A stretch of 64,000 nt of DNA from CAVXFB01 sp963760935 (GTDB lineage: Bacteria; Planctomycetota; Planctomycetia; Pirellulales; Thermoguttaceae): contig CAVXFB010000006.1 of the NCBI GenBank assembly GCA_963760935.1, positions 868,001-932,000 of the forward strand, read 5' to 3'. Shown one piece after another: positions 54,449 through 63,697 of this stretch; positions within the stretch are counted from its first letter, which is position 1; each line of letters starts with the position of its first letter. Under the pieces are notes generated by a model. The model was given only the letters and a program-made list of their open reading frames with translations. It was not told the DNA's origin and made no database searches. A program made the position numbers and the translations under genes.

Positions 54449-54480
54449 GAAAAAAGCCCCCGGCAGGTTCTGCCGGAGGC
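54449..54480 (-). terminator. Rho-independent terminator of clpC
   Basis: On the - strand GCCTCCGGCAG pairs with CTGCCGGGGGC around AAC, followed by TTTTTTC, about 50 bases past the clpC stop. Confidence 0.88.
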
Positions 54481-54527
54481 TCTTGGTGATAATCGCTTGC
54501 GCGTTGGCTTGAGCTATTGGTTAACTA

Positions 54528-57065
54528 CTACTCGGCGCCAGCGCCGACTGGCTGTTGGTCGGCGGGAGTTTCCCCCTTGGTGCCGTGGAAGTAGAGTTGC
54601 TTCTTCTCGCCCACTTCCTTGACCTCGACAGTGATCGTGTCCATGCCTTGGAATTCGCCCTTGAGCAGCTCTTCCGAGAGCGGATCTTCGACGAAATTCT
54701 CGATCGCGCGTCGCAGCGGTCGGGCGCCAAAGTCCAGATTGCTTCCCTTCTTGATCAAGTGCACCTTAGCCTCGGGCGTCAGTACGAGCTTGACTCCGCG
54801 TTCGGCCAACCGCTCGCGGACCTTGCGGAGTTCCATCTCGATGACGTCGCCCAAATCGTCTGTCGTCAAGTGCCGGAAGACGATGATGTCATCGACCCGG
54901 TTGAGGAACTCCGGCCGGAAGACCTTCTCGATCTGTTCCTGCACGCGCGACTTCATGTTTTCGTACGAAGCGTCATCGTCAGGCTTTTGGAACCCGAACG
55001 ACGATTCATTCTTGATCGCCTCGGCGCCAGCGTTGGTCGTCATGATCAGGATGGCGTTGCGGAAGTCGACATTGCGACCGAAGCTGTCCGTCAGGCGGCC
55101 TTCTTCCATCACTTGCAGGAGCATGTTAAAGACGTCGGGGTGCGCCTTCTCGATCTCGTCCAAGAGCACTACAGCGTAAGGTCGGCGGCGAATCTTCTCC
55201 GTCAATTGCCCGCCTTCTTCGTAGCCGACGTAACCCGGAGGAGCTCCGACCAGTCGGCTGACGTTGTGCTTCTCCATGTACTCGCTCATGTCGATCTGGA
55301 TCAGCGCGTCGGCGTCGCCGAACATGAACTCGGCCAGGGCCTTGGCGAGCAACGTCTTGCCCACGCCGGTGGGGCCGGCAAAGACGAAGCAACCGGTGGG
55401 CCGCTTGGGGTCCTTCAGACCGCTGCGGCTGCGGCGGACGGCCTTCGAGACCGACTTGATCGCTTCGTCCTGGCTGACGACTCGTTTGTGCAGTTCCTCT
55501 TCCATCTTCATCAGCCGCATCGAATCTTCGGTGGTCATCCGCGTCAGCGGAACGCCGGTAATCTTCGAGACTACCTCGGCAATAACTTCTTCATCCACCA
55601 CGCCGTCGGTCTCGCGCGATTTCTCGCGCCACTCGTGCGTAATGGTCTGTTTCTTCTTCTTCAGCTTGTCGGCCTGATCGCGCAGGGCAGCGGCCTTCTC
55701 AAAGTCCTGGTTGGCAACCGCCTCCTCCTTCTCCTTATTGAGTTTCTCGACCTCCTCATCAATTTCCTTCAGATCGGGCGGCCGGGTCATCGACTTCAAA
55801 TGCACCCGGGCGCCGGCCTCGTCTATGACGTCGATCGCCTTGTCCGGCAGGCAGCGGCCCGTGATGTACCGGCTCGACAACTCGACGGCCGATGCCACGG
55901 CGTCGTCGGTGATTCGCACATGATGGTGCTGTTCGTAGCGGTCTCGCAGACCCTTGAGGATTTCGATCGCTTCGCCCTTCGTCGACGGCTCGACCATCAC
56001 CACTTGGAAACGGCGATCCAGCGCGCTATCTTTCTCGATGTACTTTCGGTATTCGTCGAGCGTCGTGGCGCCAATGCACTGAATCTCGCCGCGGCTCAAT
56101 GCGGGCTTCAGCACGTTGCTGGCATCGATGGCGCCTTCCGCCCCGCCAGCGCCCACCAACGTGTGCAGTTCGTCGATAAACAGAATCGTGTTCTTCGCGC
56201 GGCGGACCTCGTTCATCACGGCTTTGATCCGTTCTTCGAATTGGCCGCGGTACTTCGTGCCGGCGACCATCATCGCCAGATCGAGCACGACGATGCGACG
56301 GTCCATGAGCAATTCGGGGACGTTCCCTTCGACGACGCGTTGGGCGAAGCCTTCCACAATGGCCGTTTTGCCCACGCCCGCCTCGCCCAGCAGCACAGGA
56401 TTGTTCTTCGTGCGGCGGCTGAGGATTTGCATCGTCCGCTCAATTTCCTTTTCGCGGCCGATTACCGGGTCGAGCTTTCCTTGCCGGGCCAGTTCGGTGA
56501 GGTCGCGGCCAAAACTGTCCAAAGCCGGCGTCTTCGACTTACCGGAACGCTGCTGTTCGCCGCCACCACCGCCGGACGGCGCCCCGGGCAGTCCACCGGG
56601 TCGCTCCGAGCCTTCGGCTCCTTCCATGCCGTGGCCGAGCAGGTTCAGCACTTCTTCGCGAACCTCTTCGAGCTTCAGACCGAGATTCATCAGCACTTGG
56701 GCGGCGACGCCCTCTTGCTCGCGCAGCAAGCCCAGCAAGATGTGTTCGGTGCCTACGTAGTTGTGATTGAGGTTTCGGGCCTCTTCCATCGAATATTCGA
56801 TCACCTTCTTGGCACGCGGCGTTTGCGGCAGCTTACCCATCGTGACCATGTCCGGTCCGCTCTGGACGAGCTTCTCGACCTCCAGACGGATCTTGCGAAG
56901 GTCGACGTCGAGGTTCTTGAGCACGTTTGCCGCCACCCCGCTGCCTTCCTTGATCAGGCCGAGCAGGATGTGTTCGGTGCCAATATATTCGTGATTGAAC
57001 CGCTGCGCCTCCTGGTTGGCCAATTGCATAACCTTTCGGGCGCGGTCAGTAAATCGCTCGTACAT
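54528..57065 (-). CDS. clpC: ClpC-type AAA+ protease ATPase
   Basis: An 845-residue Hsp100 unfoldase. The Clp_N region has two repeats (FTDRARKVMQLANQEAQ and PRAKKVIEYSMEEARNLNHN, each followed by GTEHILLGL). AAA1 has Walker A GEAGVGKTAIVEGF, the UVR-type coiled coil reads QDFEKAAALRDQADKLKK, and AAA2 has GPTGVGKTLLAKALAEF and RLVGAPPGYVGYEEGGQLTE. It works with ClpP to degrade proteins in the cytoplasm. Start ATG 57065 begins with MYERFTDRA, the standard start. The gene is followed by a strong terminator. A Clp_N domain also appears in the divergent gene at 57777. Confidence 0.97.
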   Translation of the reverse strand: MYERFTDRARKVMQLANQEAQRFNHEYIGTEHILLGLIKEGSGVAANVLKNLDVDLRKIRLEVEKLVQSGPDMVTMGKLPQTPRAKKVIEYSMEEARNLNHNYVGTEHILLGLLREQEGVAAQVLMNLGLKLEEVREEVLNLLGHGMEGAEGSERPGGLPGAPSGGGGGEQQRSGKSKTPALDSFGRDLTELARQGKLDPVIGREKEIERTMQILSRRTKNNPVLLGEAGVGKTAIVEGFAQRVVEGNVPELLMDRRIVVLDLAMMVAGTKYRGQFEERIKAVMNEVRRAKNTILFIDELHTLVGAGGAEGAIDASNVLKPALSRGEIQCIGATTLDEYRKYIEKDSALDRRFQVVMVEPSTKGEAIEILKGLRDRYEQHHHVRITDDAVASAVELSSRYITGRCLPDKAIDVIDEAGARVHLKSMTRPPDLKEIDEEVEKLNKEKEEAVANQDFEKAAALRDQADKLKKKKQTITHEWREKSRETDGVVDEEVIAEVVSKITGVPLTRMTTEDSMRLMKMEEELHKRVVSQDEAIKSVSKAVRRSRSGLKDPKRPTGCFVFAGPTGVGKTLLAKALAEFMFGDADALIQIDMSEYMEKHNVSRLVGAPPGYVGYEEGGQLTEKIRRRPYAVVLLDEIEKAHPDVFNMLLQVMEEGRLTDSFGRNVDFRNAILIMTTNAGAEAIKNESSFGFQKPDDDASYENMKSRVQEQIEKVFRPEFLNRVDDIIVFRHLTTDDLGDVIEMELRKVRERLAERGVKLVLTPEAKVHLIKKGSNLDFGARPLRRAIENFVEDPLSEELLKGEFQGMDTITVEVKEVGEKKQLYFHGTKGETPADQQPVGAGAE

Positions 57066-57120
57066 CTATGTTCTCCGCATCGTATTTATCAAACGTTCAC
57101 TTCGCGGCCCACGCGGTATG

Positions 57121-57639
57121 TTAGGCGGCCGCTGCCTTCAGTTCCTTCGCTCGCGTCAAAAACTCGCGCTCCCGCGCGACTTCCCATTTCCACCTCACGG
57201 CGCCTTCGTACCGGCCGAGCGTGTCCAACTCTTCGGCGGCCTCGGTGAGCCGTCCGGTATGCCGAAACAGCGTAGCCAGCATCAATCGGGCTTCAATGTC
57301 CCGAATGTCGCGCCGCAGAAGCCCTCCCAAAACTCGTTCCGCCTGATAGTAGTCGCCACACAGGTAATGGTCCAGGGCTATCGGAAAACTATCATCCGAA
57401 GTGTTGGAAGAATTCCTCCACCGCCTCAGTGACCATCCTACGGTAATGACCCAAAGTACCCCGAAGCCGCCCCATAGTGCCATACGTAAACTTGGGCCGA
57501 CCAGTTCACTCCACCCAACCGTCAGCAACAGCAACACATCCACGGCTATCGCCGCCACCAACGCCACAGCCAAGGCAGACCAACGACCCACGACCCATAG
57601 CTCGGCTAGCCCGGGCCAAAGCAGTGTTGTCCGCCACAT
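57121..57639 (-). CDS. Membrane protein with short TPR-like tail
   Basis: A 172-residue protein starting MWRTTLLWPGLAELWVVG, with two hydrophobic helices (LAVALVAAIAVDVLLLLTVGW and MALWGGFGVLWVITVGW) and a C-terminal TPR-like helical region (YYQAERVLGGLLRRDIRDIE, ARLMLATLFRHTGRLTEAAE). ATG 57639 is preferred to 57768 because the extra N-terminus would be cysteine-rich and unlike the rest, and would overlap the divergent regulatory region. It is the first gene of a - strand pair with clpC, 55 bases before it. Function unknown. Confidence 0.75.
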   Translation of the reverse strand: MWRTTLLWPGLAELWVVGRWSALAVALVAAIAVDVLLLLTVGWSELVGPSLRMALWGGFGVLWVITVGWSLRRWRNSSNTSDDSFPIALDHYLCGDYYQAERVLGGLLRRDIRDIEARLMLATLFRHTGRLTEAAEELDTLGRYEGAVRWKWEVAREREFLTRAKELKAAAA

Positions 57640-57776
57640 CCTGTGCACAGCGTTGGCTCCCTCCCGCCCCTCGGCCACGGAATTGTAACTTCGAAAATCG
57701 AGTGAATCAAGGCAACAACAAATCCAGCACGTGTTTAGGCTTGTCGCGGCCCGCGACGTTTGCGACACTAAACATC

Positions 57777-59429
57777 ATGTGGTACGAATTCACCGCCGCA
57801 GCCCAGCGCGCCCTGATTTGCGCATCCGGCTGGTCTAATGGAAGCGAGTGTGACGAATTGCAGGCCCAGCCGCTGTTGGTGGGGTTGCTGTTACAACCGG
57901 AGTGTCGTGCCGCGGCGATGCTAGCGAAGCTGACCGTCGATATCGCGGCCGTCCGTGGCCGCTGGCCAGAGCTCGTCGAGGACACTCGATCAGGCTTGGG
58001 AGCCGACGCCGGCCACCGAAGCACGCCCCCCGATGGAATGCCACGGCAACGCCTTTCCAAAGACGTCGAGGTCTCGCTGGAGTTGGCCCGCCAAAGGCTC
58101 GCGCTTCTCCCGCAGCCCGTAGAACTGGCGACAGAACACATCCTCCTCGGCCTGGCCACGGCCGATCACGACGTGTCGGTGTGGCTCCGCGAGAAGGGGC
58201 TCGATCCCGAACTGTTGGAAGCTGAAATCTACAAGTTGTACGGATGTCAGTCGCAGGGAGCGTGGGCACAGGGACCGGTGGACGAAAATTGCGAGGTGCC
58301 GGACGAGGGGCAGAGTGCCGAGGCTGGGGCACGAGAGGTGGACGCGCCAGCGCCCGTCGCCACCCTTCGCATCCTCGATGCCGCCGGCAACCGGGCCCGC
58401 GAAGGTCTGCGCGTTGTTGAGGACTACGTTCGATTCGAATTGGACGATCGCCATCTGACCGAACAGTGTAAGCAGATGCGGCACGACTTGACGGCCGCCC
58501 TTGCCCGGGTGCCTTGCAAACATCGCCTCGCCGCTCGCGAAACTCAGGCCGACGTGGGCACAGCGTTGACCACCGTCGGCGAGCAGCAACGCGCTGGCGC
58601 CGCGGACGTCCTGGCCGCCAACATCTCACGCCTGCAAGAGTCGCTCCGGAGTCTGGAGGAGTTCGGCAAGACGGTTGATACGGTTCTGGCGGCCACCTTT
58701 GAAGAATTGCGCTACCGAACCTACACGCTGCAACGTGCCATCGACATTACGCGCAGCAGTATCGAGCGACTTGCCGACGCTAAGCTGTACGTGCTCATTG
58801 ACGGCCGTGAGTCAGTCGAGGCCTTTGAAAAAACGGCTCGTTCCCTGATCGCCGCCGGCGTCGACGTCCTGCAACTTCGCGACAAGAAAGTGACTGACCG
58901 CGAATTGATTGAACGCGGGCGATTGTTGCGTTCACTCATCTGCGACGTAGGGTCCGCCGTGCGGACCACAGTTGTTACCTCTATCACCCCCCTCTTCATC
59001 GTCAACGACCGGCCGGACGTGGCCTTACTTGCCGGGGCCGATGGCGTGCATCTGGGCCAGCAGGAATTGTCTGTCAAAGACGCCCGCCGGATTGTCGGGC
59101 CGAAAATGCTCATCGGCGTATCGACGCACAGCATCGAGCAGGCGCGACAAGCGGTGCTCGATGGCGCCAACTACATTGGCGTCGGTCCGACGTTTCCCTC
59201 GGGCACGAAGCAGTTCCAGCAGTTTCCCGGTCTGGAACTATTGCGGCAAGTCGCGGCCGAAATCCGCCTCCCGGCCTTCGCCATCGGCGGCATTTCGCGG
59301 GCGAACCTCGACGAGGTATTGGCAACTGGAATGACGCGGGTCGCCGTAAGCGGCGCCGTCGCAATCGCTGCCGACCCAGGCCAAGCGGCGGCCGAGCTAA
59401 AGATCCGCCTGGCCGGCGGCGCTGCGTAG
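57777..59429 (+). CDS. thiE: Clp_N - ThiD2 - thiamine-phosphate synthase fusion
   Basis: A 550-residue fusion. Residues about 1-157 contain two Clp_N (Clp R) repeats: FTAAAQRALICASGW with QPLLVGLLLQPECR, then VSLELARQRLALLPQPVE and ATEHILLGLATADHDVSVW. Residues about 197-330 resemble the ThiD2 domain (RILDAAGNRAREGLRVVEDY, with HDLTAALARV). Residues about 335-545 are ThiE: VLQLRDKKVTDRELIERGR, FIVNDRPDVALLAGADGVHL, GQQELSVKDARRIVGPKML, GVGPTFPSGTKQ and AFAIGGISRANLDEVL. ThiE joins HMP-pyrophosphate and thiazole phosphate; ThiD2 is an alternative HMP-phosphate kinase. The Clp_N head is unexpected. ATG 57777 begins at the Clp_N domain, so the head is not a start-site artefact. No TPP riboswitch was seen upstream. 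Confidence 0.88.
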   Translation: MWYEFTAAAQRALICASGWSNGSECDELQAQPLLVGLLLQPECRAAAMLAKLTVDIAAVRGRWPELVEDTRSGLGADAGHRSTPPDGMPRQRLSKDVEVSLELARQRLALLPQPVELATEHILLGLATADHDVSVWLREKGLDPELLEAEIYKLYGCQSQGAWAQGPVDENCEVPDEGQSAEAGAREVDAPAPVATLRILDAAGNRAREGLRVVEDYVRFELDDRHLTEQCKQMRHDLTAALARVPCKHRLAARETQADVGTALTTVGEQQRAGAADVLAANISRLQESLRSLEEFGKTVDTVLAATFEELRYRTYTLQRAIDITRSSIERLADAKLYVLIDGRESVEAFEKTARSLIAAGVDVLQLRDKKVTDRELIERGRLLRSLICDVGSAVRTTVVTSITPLFIVNDRPDVALLAGADGVHLGQQELSVKDARRIVGPKMLIGVSTHSIEQARQAVLDGANYIGVGPTFPSGTKQFQQFPGLELLRQVAAEIRLPAFAIGGISRANLDEVLATGMTRVAVSGAVAIAADPGQAAAELKIRLAGGAA

Positions 59430-59518
59430 GGTCGGAGAAATTTGTGCAGCACCGGAGCGTACCTGTTGGTGTAGTGTTTCTGAATTGAGGTACTTTGTTG
59501 TGCGAAGTTAAGGTATGT

Positions 59519-59583
59519 GGGGTGCCGCTGCTGGCTTGTCCAGCAGTGCACAATCACGGGTGGGCAAGCCACCCGTGGCACCC
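59519..59583. repeat. Paired hairpin repeats (CTGCTGGCTTGTCCAGCAG; GGGTGGGCAAGCCACCC)
   Basis: Two adjoining hairpins enclosed by GGGGTGCC and GGCACCC arms lie between the thiamine gene and the omptin-like gene. They look like a dispersed intergenic repeat, not a terminator, as no T run follows. Confidence 0.7.
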
Positions 59584-59616
59584 AATCGTCAGTCACCAGT
59601 TATCTGAGACGCTACA

Positions 59617-60678
59617 CTAAATTCTCAACTTCACGAATGCCGTTAGCCACGTTTGGTCGGACGAGACCGATACGCCGTTGTCCCACGTCTCGTCGACGTC
59701 CTCCGGCACGTTGAGCAAACGATGGGTGCCGTGGGTGCGAATCTCCAGATAATCGGCCTGAACGCCCAGGCTGAGATGGCGGTGCACCAGGGCTTCTACC
59801 GTTAGGCCAAGATGCACGGCGCCGCCTTGCGTGCATTCCATCGTGTATCGGTCGCCTTCGCGCAGTAGATGGTGGTCGACGTTATAGGCCCCGGTTCCGC
59901 CCCAGTCGCCTTGGAACTTCAAGGCGATCGGCGGCAGCCATCCTAGTTCGAGCTTCGATCGAAGCTGCCCGCCCACATAGCCCATGTAATATTGTTGGTT
60001 CAGCGTGAGCACATCGCCGGCGAAGGTGTACGGTGGATCGAGCCACACGTCATCCGATTTCACTTGGGCCAGGTCGTAGCACATGATGTCGAAGCGTTGC
60101 CAGCGGAATCCGCCCACGGGCCACACCTCGACCGGCAAGCCGAACGGCCGGTCGGCCAATTGAAACTCGAAAGCAAGGTCGAGCATCTGGCCCTCGGTCC
60201 ACCGCTGCTGGGCGTATCCTAGATCGGTAAACGGAGCGCCGGGGTTCAGCCAATCGTAGTCGGAGAGGTTCCCTTGGATGCCCTGCTGCGGAAATAGCCA
60301 CTCGAAGTGAATCGCCCAAGTCGGCTTCTCCACTCCGACCTGAAGGCCGTGCCAGTACGAGTCCAACGGAAAGTTGAGCTGGCTGAGCGGCGCCCAACCT
60401 GACGGAGGTGGCTCCGGCGTGCCAAATTCGTATGATGTGCGGCTGCGGACCATCGAACGAAACCGGTAGTCGATCGTCCAGACCGGCGGGTTTGGCGCCG
60501 CGGCCAACGCACTGGCGGGCCAATCCCGCCATAATTCGGAGGCCGCCGAGGGCTCGACAGTGCCGAACAACGGGTCATCAGCCAGTAGGACTCGGTCCCA
60601 CGTCAAGGCGAGCATCAGCATCGCCAAAACGGCAACGGAAATGTGGCGGCGGAAGATTGCCGGCTGGCACGAGCACAT
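59617..60678 (-). CDS. Omptin-like outer-membrane protease
   Basis: A 353-residue protein with a signal peptide (ISVAVLAMLMLALTW) and a beta-barrel-like body of alternating strands (YRFRSMVRSRTSYEFG, YWHGLQVGVE, FRWQRFDIMCYD, YYMGYVGGQLRSKL, LTAFVKLRI at the end). The omptin catalytic pattern can be aligned: Asp140-Tyr-Asp142-Trp (SDYDWL) with the Asp83/Asp85 pair, and Asp268-His-His270 (VDHHLLREGDRY) with Asp210/His212. It would cleave substrates at the cell surface. Omptins are typical of Proteobacteria, so one here is unusual. The similarity is distant and the fold may be shared without protease activity. No signal for regulation was seen. Confidence 0.72.
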   Translation of the reverse strand: MCSCQPAIFRRHISVAVLAMLMLALTWDRVLLADDPLFGTVEPSAASELWRDWPASALAAAPNPPVWTIDYRFRSMVRSRTSYEFGTPEPPPSGWAPLSQLNFPLDSYWHGLQVGVEKPTWAIHFEWLFPQQGIQGNLSDYDWLNPGAPFTDLGYAQQRWTEGQMLDLAFEFQLADRPFGLPVEVWPVGGFRWQRFDIMCYDLAQVKSDDVWLDPPYTFAGDVLTLNQQYYMGYVGGQLRSKLELGWLPPIALKFQGDWGGTGAYNVDHHLLREGDRYTMECTQGGAVHLGLTVEALVHRHLSLGVQADYLEIRTHGTHRLLNVPEDVDETWDNGVSVSSDQTWLTAFVKLRI

Positions 60679-61066
60679 GGAGAGGTTCCCGTCCGTGGAT
60701 TCTGCTCCGTAAGGCTACTTAGGACTGTTCGTCGGGGCTGGTTAAAGCACTTGAGGAGGCCCTAAGGAAGGTAGGGATTTGCGGGCCTGAGGAAATTCTG
60801 TGGTGGGCCGCTGCCGCCGCCCGCGCTAAGCTGAGCAGATGCGGCGATATTTGAGGCCGTTTGGGAATGCCCGGATGCCACCGAAGGAACTAGACCGATT
60901 CCCGAGACTTGCTACACTGGTACTCAACGCAAGTGCGTGTCGCACGGACGGGTAGCGTTACTGGCGGCGTGATTCCGTGGTTCCGAAAGCGATCTGAGCG
61001 CTACAGAATACGGAAATGCGCTCTAATCGCTCACCCTGCAACCTCAACTCCCTGTACCCTGATACG
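60679..61066. other. Intergenic region upstream of pyrC
   Basis: 388 bases between the divergent omptin-like and pyrC genes. I see no repeat, RNA gene or confident promoter in it; the sequence is moderately GC-rich and unstructured. Confidence 0.5.
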
Positions 61067-62341
61067 ATGGCTGACCTGCTCATCAAAAATGGCCGAGTAA
61101 TCGATCCCTCACAAACGATGGATCGGGTGACAAATCTGCTGATTGCCGACGGGCGGATAGCAGCTTACGATGCGGCGCCCCGAGGCCAGGAAACGGTCAT
61201 CGACGCCGCGGGCAAGATCGTCAGCCCAGGGCTGATCGACATGCACGTCCACCTCCGCGAGCCCGGCTTCGAGGAGGACGAAACCATCAAGACGGGCACG
61301 GCGGCCGCGCTGGCCGGCGGGTTCACGTCGGTCGCCTGCATCCCCAACACCGATCCGCCGATCGACACCCAAGGGTCGGTCGAGTTCATCCGTGATCAGG
61401 CCTGCCGGGCCGACCACTGCAATGTGTTGGTGATTGGCTGCGTCAGCAAGAACCGCGAGGGAAAGCAGTTGGCCGAAATCGGCCAATTGGTCGAGGCGGG
61501 GGCCGTGGCATTCACCGACGATGGCAGCCCGATCGATGACGCCGAACTGATGCGACGAGCCTTTGAATACTGCCTGATGTTCGACAAGCCGGTGCTCAAC
61601 CATGCCGAGATTCGCGAGCTGACCCAGCGAGGCGTAATGCACGAGGGGCTGACTTCGCTCGTGCTCGGGCTGGCCGCGATCCCGGCCGCGGCCGAAGATG
61701 TAATGACCAGCCGCGACATCGCCTTGGCTGAGGCGACCGGCGGACGCCTGCACATCATGCACGTTTCCACAATCAATAGCATCGATGCCGTGCGGCGGGC
61801 GAAAAGCCGCGGCGTACGCGTCACCGCCGAGGCCACGCCGCATCACTTCTCGCTCACCGACGAATGCCTGCGGACGTTCGATGCCAATTACAAGATGAAC
61901 CCGCCGCTGCGCGGTCGCGAACATGTCGAGGCCGTGATTGCCGGGCTGGCCGACGGAACGATCGACGCCATTGCCAGCGATCATGCCCCGCATGCCAAAG
62001 AGAAGAAGATGCAGGAATTGGATCAGGCTCCTTTTGGCGTCGTCGGATTGGAAACCTCACTGGGGCTGGTCATTACCAAGCTGATCGAGCCGGGCCATCT
62101 CGACTGGCCCGAGGCGATTCGTAAGATGTCGCTCAATCCGGCACGAATCCTCGGCGTCAACAAGGGCACGCTCCAGATTGGCGCCGATGCCGACGTGACG
62201 ATCATCGACCCGAAGGTCCGCTGGACGGTCGATCCGTCGCAGTTTCGCTCGAAGAGCACCAATACGCCCTTTGCCGGCTGGGAATTGACCGGTCAAGCCG
62301 ATACCGTGATCGTCGCCGGCCGCGTGAGATTCCAACGCTAA
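61067..62341 (+). CDS. pyrC: Dihydroorotase
   Basis: A 424-residue amidohydrolase. The metal-binding MHVHLREPGFE (His-x-His) is at about residues 59-69, then ACIPNTDPPID, the His ligands in VLNHAEIREL and IMHVSTINSID, and the catalytic Asp in IASDHAPHAKEKK. It makes dihydroorotate from carbamoyl-aspartate in pyrimidine synthesis. ATG 61067 begins at the family start; the frame upstream to 61016 has no similarity. No clear ribosome-binding site precedes it. Confidence 0.95.
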   Translation: MADLLIKNGRVIDPSQTMDRVTNLLIADGRIAAYDAAPRGQETVIDAAGKIVSPGLIDMHVHLREPGFEEDETIKTGTAAALAGGFTSVACIPNTDPPIDTQGSVEFIRDQACRADHCNVLVIGCVSKNREGKQLAEIGQLVEAGAVAFTDDGSPIDDAELMRRAFEYCLMFDKPVLNHAEIRELTQRGVMHEGLTSLVLGLAAIPAAAEDVMTSRDIALAEATGGRLHIMHVSTINSIDAVRRAKSRGVRVTAEATPHHFSLTDECLRTFDANYKMNPPLRGREHVEAVIAGLADGTIDAIASDHAPHAKEKKMQELDQAPFGVVGLETSLGLVITKLIEPGHLDWPEAIRKMSLNPARILGVNKGTLQIGADADVTIIDPKVRWTVDPSQFRSKSTNTPFAGWELTGQADTVIVAGRVRFQR

Positions 62342-62470
62342 CCGAGAAATTACCACGGAGGCACGGAGACCATGGAGCAAGCACGACTGTACCTCGCATT
62401 GTGTTGGGTGAGCGATGGGACTCTGGTGGCGCCGGCGTGAATGAGAGTGGGCACGATCTGCTGATGTTGT

Positions 62471-62505
62471 AGCCCAAATTGACAGTGCTATTCTTTGGGC
62501 TTTTT
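62471..62505 (+). terminator. Possible terminator downstream of pyrC
   Basis: AGCCCAAA and TTTGGGCT form an eight-base stem with a 15-base loop, followed by TTTT. It overlaps the 3' end of the convergent small gene, so it could serve one strand only. Confidence 0.45.
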
Positions 62506-62721
62506 AACTGGCATCGTCCGCCGAAGAATCTGAATACCCTCGTAAAACAAAAACGCCCCGATTGCAAGAAACACTATACCAGAGAAGTAATCGGGGGATT
62601 TACCGATCGTGCTGACCATCCCCTGACGTGTCACGATAGAGAAAAACAACGCCCCGACCGCAATACTGGACAGCCCCATTAGCACACGGCTGAACGTGAC
62701 TAGCCATCGCATTAAAGCCAT
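62488..62721 (-). CDS. Small two-helix membrane protein
   Basis: A 77-residue protein with two hydrophobic helices (SRVLMGLSSIAVGALFFSIV and SGIVFLAIGAFLFYEGIQIL) and a basic end (RRTMPVKKPKE). No named family was recognised. It is convergent with pyrC. The lack of a clear ribosome-binding site and the small size lower confidence, but the two well-formed helices with a positive-inside tail favour a real gene. Confidence 0.6.
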   Translation of the reverse strand: MALMRWLVTFSRVLMGLSSIAVGALFFSIVTRQGMVSTIGKSPDYFSGIVFLAIGAFLFYEGIQILRRTMPVKKPKE

Positions 62722-62823
62722 GTCCGTGACTATACGACTTTCAATTATGATGTCAAGCAGTAGCCGTAAATATGCTGATGTTGTGGCCTCCGTGGTGTTC
62801 TAGCCTCTAATACCGCACGCAGC

Positions 62824-63459
62824 ATGTCGCTCCTCATTGACGGCTACAATCTGCTGCATGTTTCCGGCATCGTTGGTCGCGGCGCGGGGCCTGGCGGGTT
62901 TGGGCGAAGCCGGCTAGCGCTGTTAAATTTCCTGGCCGAGTCGATTGATCCGCAAGAACTATCGCGTACGACGGTGGTTTTCGACGCCCGCGAAGCGCCG
63001 CCGGGCCTGCCGAGCGTCGTGCCACACCGGGGCATCACCGTTCGATTCGCCACGCGGCACGAGGAGGCTGACGATCTGATTGAGGAGTTGATCCGTGCCG
63101 ATTCGGCGCCGCGGCGTCTGGTGGTGGTGTCGAGCGATCACCGCATCCAGCGTGCCGCCCGACGGCGGCGGGCCAAGGCCTTCGACAGCGACGTCTGGTA
63201 CGCCGACCTGATTCGAGCCCGCCGCGAGCGCGAGCGGGCGTCGGCCGATGCGCCTGCCCGACCGGCCGTGCCGCTGCTGGAAGAGGACGTGAACTACTGG
63301 TTGCGAAAATTCGGCGGCGAATCGGTATTGAGCCAGTTTTTGGAGCAAGAGGGCCGCGACGAGTCGCCCCAATCGCGGCCCTCCGCGGAGGAGCAGAGCG
63401 ACCTATTGGATAATCCGTTTCCCCCCGGCTATGGAGAGGACCTCCTGGAGGGTCTCTAA
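62824..63459 (+). CDS. NYN-domain ribonuclease-like protein (YacP type)
   Basis: A 211-residue protein with an N-terminal NYN/PIN-like nuclease fold: LLIDGYNLLHVSGIVG (first Asp), TTVVFDAREAPP, RHEEADDLIEELIRADSAP and VVVSSDHRIQRAARRR, giving the acidic metal site. The C-terminal half is Arg/Glu-rich and variable. YacP-like proteins act in rRNA or mRNA processing. The downstream S1-domain-type gene starts 240 bases later, which fits an RNA-related neighbourhood. Confidence 0.9.
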   Translation: MSLLIDGYNLLHVSGIVGRGAGPGGFGRSRLALLNFLAESIDPQELSRTTVVFDAREAPPGLPSVVPHRGITVRFATRHEEADDLIEELIRADSAPRRLVVVSSDHRIQRAARRRRAKAFDSDVWYADLIRARRERERASADAPARPAVPLLEEDVNYWLRKFGGESVLSQFLEQEGRDESPQSRPSAEEQSDLLDNPFPPGYGEDLLEGL

Positions 63460-63697
63460 TCGAGGGCATGCAGACTCCGTCGCCTGCGGCGCGAAGGGGT
63501 CCGGTCCACGTTTTCGGAGTCGAGGCACGGACCGGCGCCATGTGTATGAGCCGAAAGATTGACCAGACCCCGGACTTCGCAGTTCTCTGCCTACTTCGCA
63601 GCGGCCCTTGGAAATACAGAGGCTTCTTTGCTAGAATAACTAAAACTCACCATCAGGCGGGTCCTGCCCATTTCCCGCATCTCCAGGGAGACATGCG
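63460..63697. other. Short intergenic region
   Basis: 238 bases with a candidate AGGGAG ribosome-binding site at its end (63685-63690). No RNA gene or terminator is evident. Confidence 0.5.

Noticed and set aside
54555..57248. Long + strand open frame of 897 codons opposite clpC
   Set aside because: It is the GC-skewed mirror of clpC, has no domain, no ribosome-binding site and low-complexity composition.
57640..57776. Possible TPP riboswitch before the thiamine gene
   Set aside because: No CTGAGA or other TPP aptamer core was found.
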